The notes beneath the pieces were generated by a model. It saw only the letters and a program-made list of their open reading frames with translations, had not been told where the DNA came from and did no database searches. Below are positions 11,889 through 17,563 of a stretch of 33,164 bases of DNA, one piece after another; position 1 is the first letter of the stretch; each line of letters starts with the position of its first letter. The position numbers and the translations under genes were made by a program. Source of the stretch: Desulfarculaceae bacterium (lineage in GTDB: Bacteria > Desulfobacterota > Desulfarculia > Desulfarculales > Desulfarculaceae); NCBI GenBank assembly GCA_027067385.1, contig JAMOVV010000126.1:1-33164 (forward strand), read 5' to 3'.

Positions 11889-11945
11889 ATGCTGATGCGT
11901 ATTTGGTTGCTGCTGCGTTTGATGCGGGTGCTCAACCCGCGTTAG
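11889..11945 (+). CDS. possible 18-residue hydrophobic peptide after ftsZ
   Basis: A very short ORF encodes MLMRIWLLLRLMRVLNPR. AAGGAG at 11875-11880 lies 8 nt before its ATG, which is a better ribosome site than many genes here have. The peptide has six leucines and four arginines. The end of the ORF lies on a perfect 6-bp hairpin (GCGGGT 11924-11929 with ACCCGC 11935-11940). No + strand gene follows for over 2 kb, so it is not an obvious attenuation leader. It could be a small membrane peptide co-transcribed with ftsZ, the 5' part of a regulatory RNA, or chance. Confidence 0.3.
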   Translation: MLMRIWLLLRLMRVLNPR

Positions 11946-12022
11946 ACGCCCCGTCCGGCGGCTTCGCCCCTTGACGCGAGGCCGGCCGGCATGAACCTTT
12001 CCTGACCGGTGAGAGTCCACCT

Positions 12023-12108
12023 GGGTGAGTTTTCTTGATACCACCCTCCCATCCACCGGCGGGCCGTCGGGGCCTACCCTCCGGGTCCCGGCGGTCCGCC
12101 ACTCACCC
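12023..12108. repeat. large interrupted inverted repeat between ftsZ and the convergent DUF2233 gene
   Basis: The inner arms 12058-12074 and 12084-12100 pair over 17 positions, with three G-T (G-U) wobbles and a 9-nt loop. The right arm continues directly into ACTCACCC (12101-12108), which is perfectly complementary to GGGTGAGT at 12023-12030. A smaller hairpin, GGTG/CACC, lies at 12008-12021, with TTTTCTT at 12030-12036. The element abuts the stop of the - strand gene, so it may end one or both convergent transcripts. The main stem has no following U-run, so a structured RNA is also possible. Confidence 0.5.
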
Positions 12109-12971
12109 TAGCGGACCTCGGTCTTGACCCCGCCCACGCGGGGGAAGACGGCCAGCACCACCGGCAGGGGCGGCCGCGGCCAAGGTAGCGGGAAGTCCGG
12201 CGACTCGGCCGGATCGCCGTACTGGTGGTAGCTGAAGCCGCCCACCTTGAGGTCGATCTGGGACTCGCCGCCCCCGTCCATGCACATTATCTCGCGCAGG
12301 CCCAACTGGTGGCGTTTGAGGAAATCAGCCAACTCCCACAAGGTATGCCCCCCCTCGGTGACCATCACCATGATGCGGCCCTGGTCGTCCTCGGCCACCA
12401 GGGTGCGGTGGGCCACCTTGGGCGACTTGCGCACCCGCACCGCGCCGAAGCGGTCCACCAGCATCAGCGACTGGGCCGCCTCGCGATAGGGGTTGGCGGC
12501 GGTGGGAAAGGGGGTGTAGCGCAGGTCGATGATACGGGCCAGGGGCAGGGTGGGGTCCCGGGGCTCGGCCGCGAACAGGGCCCCCAGGCGGGCGGCCAGG
12601 CGTCCCCGCGCCTTGCCGCCGGTGACCAGCAGGCCCAGGTACGACAGGTCGGCGGCGTATTGGCCGGCGTTGAATACCGCCAGGGCCCCGGATTTTATCC
12701 GCCAGACCCGCGCGGTGTGGCCGGTGCCGCCCTTGGGGGCGGCCAGGACCTTGAAACGCAGGTGGATCGGGTCCAGGCGCAGGCAGGCGATGCGGTCGCT
12801 GCCGCTGCGGGCGCTCTGGCCGGCCGAGAGGAAGCCGAACTCCATGCCCGGCCGCAGCTCCACCCAGGAGATGTCCCGGGCCGCCGCCGGCAAGGCCCCC
12901 CAGGCCCAGAGCCCCACCATCACCAGGACGACCCAAGAAAAACCGAAAACCAGGCAGCGCGGCCTATACAT
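12108..12971 (-). CDS. secreted phosphodiester glycosidase family protein (DUF2233/NAGPA domain)
   Basis: This protein of about 287 residues has an N-terminal signal peptide: basic MYRPR, a hydrophobic stretch to about residue 28, and cleavage likely near PAAARD. The body matches the phosphodiester glycosidase (NAGPA, PF09992-type) family, with FNAGQY near 103, a conserved HRT near 189 and the hallmark MDGGGES at about 231-237. Family members cleave N-acetylglucosamine phosphodiesters or related glycan linkages, and a periplasmic envelope role is plausible here. The open frame reaches a TTG at 12980, but ATG 12971 gives the cleaner signal peptide. The substrate cannot be inferred. The gene is convergent with ftsZ. 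Confidence 0.85.
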   Translation of the reverse strand: MYRPRCLVFGFSWVVLVMVGLWAWGALPAAARDISWVELRPGMEFGFLSAGQSARSGSDRIACLRLDPIHLRFKVLAAPKGGTGHTARVWRIKSGALAVFNAGQYAADLSYLGLLVTGGKARGRLAARLGALFAAEPRDPTLPLARIIDLRYTPFPTAANPYREAAQSLMLVDRFGAVRVRKSPKVAHRTLVAEDDQGRIMVMVTEGGHTLWELADFLKRHQLGLREIMCMDGGGESQIDLKVGGFSYHQYGDPAESPDFPLPWPRPPLPVVLAVFPRVGGVKTEVR

Positions 12972-13136
12972 GATCTTCAATCACTCCGACGGTTGCGGCC
13001 TGACCCCATGGGCTAAAGGCGGTCTGCCGCGACCGCCCCGGGGTGGCGGTCCACCCTTATTCAGCTTAGCACAAATTGCTCGGAGTAAAAGACGGCCGGG
13101 AAGGTGGCAAATTGCAGGGACAATTCAGTCGGCGGG

Positions 13137-13165
13137 CCTCCCCGGGCCAAGAGGGCCCAGGGAGG
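13137..13165 (-). terminator. terminator-like hairpin behind the 97-residue gene
   Basis: CCTCCC-C-GGGCC (13137-13148) pairs with GGCCC-A-GGGAGG (13154-13165) around a 5-nt loop, with one C/A mismatch. It starts a few bases after the TGA of the - strand gene at 13169. No T-run follows on the - strand, so it may be a weak or factor-assisted terminator, or a 3' stabilising stem. Confidence 0.4.
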
Positions 13166-13168
13166 ATA

Positions 13169-13462
13169 TCAGGCCATGTTCACCGCGACCTGGTTGTCGT
13201 TGCCGGCAAGCAGCCGGGGAGGCAGCGAAGACAGGAACAAGTCGGCGGCCTCGGCAAAGGAGCGTTGGAACAACAGGTCAAAGAGCAGGGCGCCGGCTTG
13301 GCCCTCGGCCGGGGCCATCTGGCAGCGCACCTCCTGCTCCACCTGCTCCAGCAGTTGGGAACTCCAGCCCTCGCCCTCGGCTACCACTTCCAGCTTCACC
13401 GCTTCCAGCGCCTGGTAGATGACCTTGGTGAGGCCCTTGGCTTGTGGTTGGTTGCGCGACAT
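13169..13462 (-). CDS. small uncharacterised protein, 97 residues
   Basis: I do not recognise this family. The frame reads MSRNQPQAKGL and continues with codon use like the neighbours (GAG, CTG, GCC rich), which supports a real gene. The protein is acidic and probably mostly helical, with a single cysteine at 47 and no signal or membrane segment. I chose the ATG at 13462 because GGAG sits 6 nt upstream; an ATG two codons earlier (13468) overlaps that site. The frame is open to 13540 but loses codon bias there. It is transcribed away from the 330-nt AT-richer gap at 13463-13792. Confidence 0.6.
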   Translation of the reverse strand: MSRNQPQAKGLTKVIYQALEAVKLEVVAEGEGWSSQLLEQVEQEVRCQMAPAEGQAGALLFDLLFQRSFAEAADLFLSSLPPRLLAGNDNQVAVNMA

Positions 13463-13792
13463 GTCCATCTCCGTCTTCAAGAGTTGCCTTTGGGATTGCA
13501 AACCCCGGGCCAACTTTCGGGGGTGAACTATTGAAGCCAATGATAACGATGTGTTAAAAAATTAGCCCCCCACGGTAAGGCCTGAAAACCCGGGTTTGCC
13601 GGATTTTCTGTGGAACAATGGTGATCAGACGCTAGGTGAGTGATAACGGAAGCTTACCTGGTTTATCCCGAAGAAGTGGGTGTGAAGCGAGATGCACGGC
13701 CCTGCGCAGGCCAATGCAGGTCTTGCCCCGCCCGAGCGGCAAAAATGTGACGCTCCCCCTGGTAAAATCGCCCGCGGTCCTGGAGCGATGTG
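13463..13792. other. AT-richer intergenic region between two - strand small genes
   Basis: No convincing gene is seen here; a long - strand frame (13632-14075) is mostly the shadow of the 95-residue gene. The DNA is visibly less GC-rich than its surroundings. It holds a perfect 12-nt palindrome AAACCCGGGTTT (13586-13597) and a T-rich stretch on the - strand (TTTTTTAACACATCG). It should contain the promoter of the 97-residue gene, but I cannot assign a clear -35/-10 pair. Confidence 0.5.
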
Positions 13793-13796
13793 TCAC
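13741..13796 (-). terminator. possible Rho-independent terminator overlapping the stop of the 95-residue gene
   Basis: Read on the - strand, GTGAC (13796-13792) and GCTCC (13786-13782) pair with GGAGC (13756-13752) and GTCAC (13751-13747), leaving a 5-nt bulge on one side. The right arm is followed by ATTTTT (13746-13741). The stop codon lies inside the left arm. The loop of about 25 nt is long, which weakens the call. Confidence 0.4.
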
Positions 13797-14080
13797 GATT
13801 TTGACGACGGGGTTGGCCGCCGGGGTTGGTCCCCCCGGCCGCCAGGGGCCGGGCGGGTGTAGAGCACCTTGAGCCGTCGGGCCGCCGCCGGGTCCTGCAG
13901 GCAGACGGTGCATTGGTCGGAATCCCGGCAGGCGGCCGGGTCCACCGGCTCCAGGCGCACCTCGAAACCCATGGCCTGGTACTGCTCCACCGCCTCGCCC
14001 AGGCGCGGCTGGTCCAGCAGGGCGCGGCGGGTCCAGCCCCGGGCCAGTAGTTCCCGCTCGCGTTGGCTCGCACAATCCAT
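13793..14080 (-). CDS. small cysteine-motif protein, 95 residues, function unknown
   Basis: I do not recognise a named family. The protein starts MDCASQRERELLARGW and continues with an amphipathic region. A cluster C51, C57, C60 (C-x5-C-x2-C, in ACRDSDQCTVC) could bind a metal or take part in redox chemistry. Codon use looks native through about residue 78. The last 15 residues (GRGDQPRRPTPSSKS) are low in information and overlap a GCCGGGG/CCCCGGC hairpin. ATG 14080 has GAGGAG about 5 nt upstream, a good ribosome site. It is divergent from the creatininase-family gene, with a 145-nt shared promoter region. Confidence 0.65.
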   Translation of the reverse strand: MDCASQRERELLARGWTRRALLDQPRLGEAVEQYQAMGFEVRLEPVDPAACRDSDQCTVCLQDPAAARRLKVLYTRPAPGGRGDQPRRPTPSSKS

Positions 14081-14131
14081 GGCGCTCCTCGCTTTATCGG
14101 CGTCCGGGGTGGGCGCAACCCGCCCCGGGGT

Positions 14132-14160
14132 TTGACACCCCCCCGGCTAGTTTCTATGAT
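14132..14160 (+). promoter_or_regulatory. strong sigma-70-type promoter for the creatininase-family gene
   Basis: A perfect -35 TTGACA (14132-14137) and TATGAT -10 (14155-14160) are separated by exactly 17 nt. The predicted transcript starts near 14167, leaving about 60 nt of leader. That leader contains a strongly self-complementary GCCGGC-rich stretch (about 14171-14195) ahead of the ribosome site. Confidence 0.75.
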
Positions 14161-14225
14161 GCCATAAGCACGCCGGCCGGCTGCCGGCCGCCGGCGAACC
14201 AACCCCACGGGCCCGGGAGGATACG

Positions 14226-14948
14226 GTGCTGCTGCAAGAGATTACCATGGTCGAGTTCCAACAGCGCCGGGCCGAGCGCCCCACCACCATTCTGCCCTGC
14301 GGCGCGGTGGAGGAGCACGGTCCCCACCTGCCCCTGGGCCTGGACGCCATGCACGCCTGGGAGCTGGCCCGGCGGGCGGCCGAGATACGGCCCTGCCTGG
14401 TGGCCCCGCCGCTGTTCTACGGCCTGTGCCGCAGCAGCGCCCAACACGCCGGCACGGTGGGCATCAGCGGCGACACCCTGCGCGCCTTGGTCCAGGACCT
14501 GGGCCGCGCCCTGTGGGGGCAGGGGGTGCGGGCCCTGTGCATCCTCACCGGCCACGCCGGCGGCACCCACCAGGCCGCCCTGGCCGAGGCCGGCGAGGCC
14601 CTGCTGGAGGCCACCGGCCTGCAGGTGTCGGTGGTCTGCGTGCTGGATTTGCTGGAGGGGGCCGCCTCGCTTATCCAGTGCCCGGAAGACAGCCACGCCG
14701 GCGAGGTGGAGACCTCCCTGGCCCTGCACCTGTGGCCCGGACTGGTGAAGGGCACCGCGCCGGAAGAATACCCCACCTTTGAGCGCTTCCTGCTCACCCG
14801 CGACAAGCTGGGCCACTGGCCCGGCGGAGTGTGGGGTGACCCCTCCCTGGCCTCGGCCGAAAAAGGCGCGGCCATCCTCCAGGCCGAGGCCGAGGCCCTG
14901 GCCAAGGTGCTCGAGGCCCTGGACCGGGCGGTGGCACGGTCGGGCTGA
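14226..14948 (+). CDS. creatininase-family amidohydrolase
   Basis: This 240-residue protein has the creatininase-family metal site: PCGAVEEHGPHLPLGLDA (E30, H31, H34 and D40 around it), GHAGGTH at 109-115, and an acidic DSHAGEVETS stretch near 152-160. The family includes creatinine amidohydrolase, formamide hydrolases of riboflavin-type pathways, and the mycofactocin peptidase MftE. The substrate cannot be chosen from the sequence, and no mycofactocin or creatine genes are nearby. The start is GTG 14226, with GGGAGG 5 nt upstream. It is probably a single-gene unit, because the LysR gene downstream has its own promoter. Confidence 0.85.
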   Translation: MLLQEITMVEFQQRRAERPTTILPCGAVEEHGPHLPLGLDAMHAWELARRAAEIRPCLVAPPLFYGLCRSSAQHAGTVGISGDTLRALVQDLGRALWGQGVRALCILTGHAGGTHQAALAEAGEALLEATGLQVSVVCVLDLLEGAASLIQCPEDSHAGEVETSLALHLWPGLVKGTAPEEYPTFERFLLTRDKLGHWPGGVWGDPSLASAEKGAAILQAEAEALAKVLEALDRAVARSG

Positions 14949-15001
14949 ACCTCCACCGCGGTCCCTCCCGGGCCTGCCGTGGGTCAAGCATCTGATATTA
15001 A

Positions 15002-15030
15002 TTGACCTCCTGTTAGCGGCTTGCTATCTT
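15002..15030 (+). promoter_or_regulatory. promoter of the LysR-selD operon
   Basis: TTGACC (15002-15007) and TATCTT (15025-15030) are 17 nt apart. The predicted start near 15037 gives a leader of about 50 nt before the LysR ATG at 15087. Inverted repeats on both sides suggest regulation. Confidence 0.55.
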
Positions 15031-15054
15031 TAGCTCCGGCCAATATCATTGAAA

Positions 15055-15069
15055 GGTATTTTCGATACC
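15055..15069. promoter_or_regulatory. inverted repeat in the LysR leader, possible operator
   Basis: GGTAT (15055-15059) and ATACC (15065-15069) form a dyad around TTTCG. A second, wider dyad, TGATATT (14993-14999) with AATATCA (15042-15048), flanks the promoter. LysR regulators often bind such interrupted dyads near their own promoter. This is an inference; no binding site is known to me for this regulator. Confidence 0.35.
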
Positions 15070-15086
15070 AGGGTGGGGAGCAGCGC

Positions 15087-16016
15087 ATGGACCTGCGCAG
15101 GCTGCAGGTTTTTACCAAGGTTTATGAGCACCGTTCGTTTTCGCGGGCGGCCGAGGACGTGCTGCTGAGCCAGCCCACGGTGAGCGGCCACATCAAGACC
15201 TTGGAGGAAGACCTGGCGGTGCGGCTATTTGACCGCCTGGGCCGGGAGATCATGCCCACCAAGGCGGCCGAGTTGCTCTATGGCCACGCCCGGCGGGTGC
15301 TGGAGGCGGTGGACCAGGCCCAGGAGGCGGTGGACGCTTTTTTGGGCCGCCTGCGCGGTGAGCTGGTGGTGGGGGGCTCCACCATCCCGGGCCAGTATGT
15401 TTTGCCGGCCTTTATCGGTCGTTTCCGCCTGCTCTACCCCGAGCTGCGGGTGATCCTCAAGATCGGCGGCACCAGCGAGATCGCCGCCCGGGTGCTCTCC
15501 GGCGAGCTGGAGGCCGGGGTGGTGGGCGCGGTGATCGACGACGAACGCCTGGCCTTCACCCCGGTGATGGATGACGAGCTGTGCGTCATCGCCTGGCCGG
15601 ATCACCCCTTGGCCGGCCGCCAATACGCCATCAAGGTGCTCGCCGAGGAGCCGGTGGTGATGCGCGAGCCCGGCAGCGGCACCCGCATGTTCCTGGCCCA
15701 GGCCCTCAAGCGTTCCGGGTTGGATATCGCCGACTTGCAGGTGGCCGCCGAGATGGGCTCCACCATGGCCGTGCTGCAGGCGGTGCGGGCCAAGGTGGGC
15801 CTGGGGTTCATCAGCCAGCGCGCGGTCACCGACGACCTGGCCGCCGGCCGGGTGGTGAAGCTCAAGTTCAAGGGGCTCAAACTGGCCCGCAAGTTTTACC
15901 TGGTAACCCGCCACCGCCGCACCCACGCCCCGGCCGCCCAGGCCTTCATCGGCTTGTGGATGGCCGACCTGGGCGGCGGGCAACCCAGCGAGGCCCCCGA
16001 TGCCCTTGATCCTTGA
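15087..16016 (+). CDS. LysR-family transcriptional regulator, probably selenium-metabolism associated
   Basis: This 309-residue regulator has an N-terminal winged helix-turn-helix (HTH about 17-37, SFSRAAEDVLLSQPTVSGHI). A linker helix and a periplasmic-binding-protein-like effector domain follow (about 88-295). The effector domain contains REPGSGTRMFLAQAL and GSTMAVLQAVRAKVGLGF, as in CysB/CysL-like members. A LysR subgroup associated with selenium metabolism is known in selenocysteine-using anaerobes; the position two genes before selD fits it. ATG 15087 follows GGTGGGGAG, and upstream in-frame codons to 15021 overlap the promoter. It overlaps the HAD gene by 17 nt. The effector is unknown. 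Confidence 0.85.
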   Translation: MDLRRLQVFTKVYEHRSFSRAAEDVLLSQPTVSGHIKTLEEDLAVRLFDRLGREIMPTKAAELLYGHARRVLEAVDQAQEAVDAFLGRLRGELVVGGSTIPGQYVLPAFIGRFRLLYPELRVILKIGGTSEIAARVLSGELEAGVVGAVIDDERLAFTPVMDDELCVIAWPDHPLAGRQYAIKVLAEEPVVMREPGSGTRMFLAQALKRSGLDIADLQVAAEMGSTMAVLQAVRAKVGLGFISQRAVTDDLAAGRVVKLKFKGLKLARKFYLVTRHRRTHAPAAQAFIGLWMADLGGGQPSEAPDALDP

Positions 16017-16473
16017 AGTGCCGGGCTGGCGCCGGCTGCAACTGAGCCACTTGGTGATGGACCTCAACGGCACCCTGGCCCTGGACGGCGAGCTGGCCGA
16101 CGGGGCCTACCTGGCCCTGGCCGCCCTGGGCCAGCGGTTGCAATGCCACGTGGTGACCGCCGACTGCCACGGCAACGCGGCCGAGATATTCGCCGACCAC
16201 CCCTTGGCTCTGCAGGTGATCACCCCCGGCGACGAGGCGGCCCAGAAGCTGGCCCTGGTCCGGCGCCTGGGGGCCGACGAGGTCTGCGCGGTGGGCAACG
16301 GCGCCAACGACGTGTCCATGCTCGAGGCGGCCGCCGTGGGCATCGCGGTGCTGGGTCCCGAGGGCGCGGCCTCGGCGGCCCTGGCCGCCGCCGACGTGGT
16401 GGTGCCCGGCGCCCTGGAGGCCTTGGAGCTATTGTTGAAGCCGCAACGGCTGCAGGCCACCCTGCGGCGTTGA
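16000..16473 (+). CDS. small HAD-superfamily hydrolase (soluble P-type-ATPase-like)
   Basis: This 157-residue HAD protein lacks a large cap domain. Motif I is DLNGT at 21-25, with D21 as the likely nucleophile. The usual second aspartate is Asn, as in P-type-ATPase-like soluble HAD proteins. Motif II is T53 in VVTAD, motif III K83, and motif IV GNGAND at 99-104. The fold and residues suggest a phosphatase for a small substrate. It sits between the LysR gene (17-nt overlap) and selD (22-nt gap), so it may act in the same selenium-linked unit; that link is inference. ATG 16000 is the only good start. Confidence 0.8.
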   Translation: MPLILEVPGWRRLQLSHLVMDLNGTLALDGELADGAYLALAALGQRLQCHVVTADCHGNAAEIFADHPLALQVITPGDEAAQKLALVRRLGADEVCAVGNGANDVSMLEAAAVGIAVLGPEGAASAALAAADVVVPGALEALELLLKPQRLQATLRR

Positions 16474-16495
16474 CGGCAAGTGGGAGCGGGAGTTC

Positions 16496-17563
16496 ATGGC
16501 TGACGAACCCAAGCTGGCCCAAGAGGCCCGGGCGGCCGGTTGAGCGGCCAAGATAGGTCCGGGCGACCTGCACGCCATTTTACAAGGGCTGCCGCCGGAG
16601 AGCGATCCCCGGCTGGTGGTGGGCGCCTCCACCGCCGACGACGCCGGGGTGTTTCTCTTAAGCGACGAGATAGCCCTTATCCAGACGGTGGACTTCTTCA
16701 CGCCCATCGTCAACGATCCCTATCTCTTTGGGCAGATCGCGGCGGCCAACGCCCTGTCGGATGTCTACGCCATGGGCGGCCGGCCGCTCATCGCCCTGAA
16801 CATCTGCTGCTTCCCGGTCAAGGACCACCCCCACCGGCTGTTCAACGATATCCTGCGGGGCGGGGCCGACAAGGTGCACCAGGCCGGCGCGGTGGTGGCC
16901 GGCGGCCATTCGGTGGAAGACCCGGAGCTCAAGTTCGGCCTGGCGGTCACCGGGGTGTGCCACCCCGATAAGCTGGTGACCAACGCCGGGCTCAAGCCCG
17001 GCCAGCGGCTCATCCTCACCAAGCCGCTGGGCACCGGGATCATCGCCACCGCGCTCAAGGCCGGGTTGGCCTCGGCCCAGGCGGTGGCCGCCGCGGTGGC
17101 CCAGATGGTGGCCCTCAACGCGCCGGCGGCCGAGGTGATGGCCGCCTGCGGGGTGACCGGGGCCACCGACATCACCGGCTTCGGCCTGCTGGGCCACGGC
17201 CTGGAGCTGGCCGCCGCCTCGGGGGTGGCCCTGGAGATCCAGGCCGCGGCGGTGCCCATTTTGCCCCAGGCCCGGGAGATGGCGGCCACCGGCATGGTGC
17301 CCCTGGGCAGCCACGCCAACCGCGATTTCTGCAACCACGCCATATCCCACCAGGGCGAGCCCGACCCCCTCATCGTCGACCTGCTGGCCGACGCCCAGAC
17401 CTCCGGCGGCATACTCATGGGGGTGGACCCGGACCAGGCCGGACGCGCCATGGACCGGCTGGCCGCCGGCGGGGCCCAAGCGGCGGTCATCGGCCAGGTT
17501 ACCGAAGGCCCGCCCGGCACCCTGTTGATCATTCACGGAAGCGAGTCCTGCGAGGTCCCATGA
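16496..17563 (+). CDS. selD: selenide, water dikinase SelD, itself a selenoprotein (UGA = Sec16)
   Basis: SelD makes selenophosphate, the selenium donor for selenocysteine, from selenide and ATP. The frame opens at ATG 16496 (GGGAGCGGGAG upstream) and has an in-frame TGA at 16541-16543. Reading it as Sec gives AAGUAAKIGPGDL, which aligns with the catalytic Cys17 and Lys20 of E. coli SelD (GAGCGCKI) as U16 and K19. The rest is normal: VGASTADDAGVF, TVDFFTPIV, AMGGRP, AGGHSVEDPE, GFGLLGHG and DAQTSGGI. The product is 355 residues, usual for the family. Without recoding, a caller would start near 16616 and lose the active site. The stop overlaps the next gene by 4 nt. Confidence 0.93.
16541..16569 (+). 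promoter_or_regulatory. Sec codon and candidate bacterial SECIS hairpin in selD
   Basis: The UGA at 16541-16543 is followed 11 nt later by AGGTC (16555-16559) pairing with GACCT (16565-16569) around the loop CGGGC. The apical loop begins about 16 nt after the UGA and contains guanines, which agrees with the loose bacterial SECIS model. The short stem makes the exact structure tentative, but the recoding itself is supported by conservation on both sides of the codon. Confidence 0.6.

Noticed and set aside
11980..12060. GGCCGGCATG near the ftsZ downstream region, recalling the start of an HDV-like ribozyme.
   Set aside because: I could not find the matching P1 strand or the conserved catalytic-core segments downstream, so only a generic structured element is claimed.
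13632..14075. A 147-residue - strand frame across the intergenic region.
   Set aside because: It is mostly an out-of-frame copy of the 95-residue gene, and the remainder lacks a start signal and native codon use.
15021..15086. A longer LysR start at 15021.
   Set aside because: It would begin inside the promoter -10 region; ATG 15087 gives the canonical MDLRRLQVF start with a ribosome site.
16616..17563. SelD starting at 16616 as a 315-residue protein.
   Set aside because: That start removes the catalytic residue and conserved lysine; the frame continues upstream through a Sec UGA to ATG 16496.
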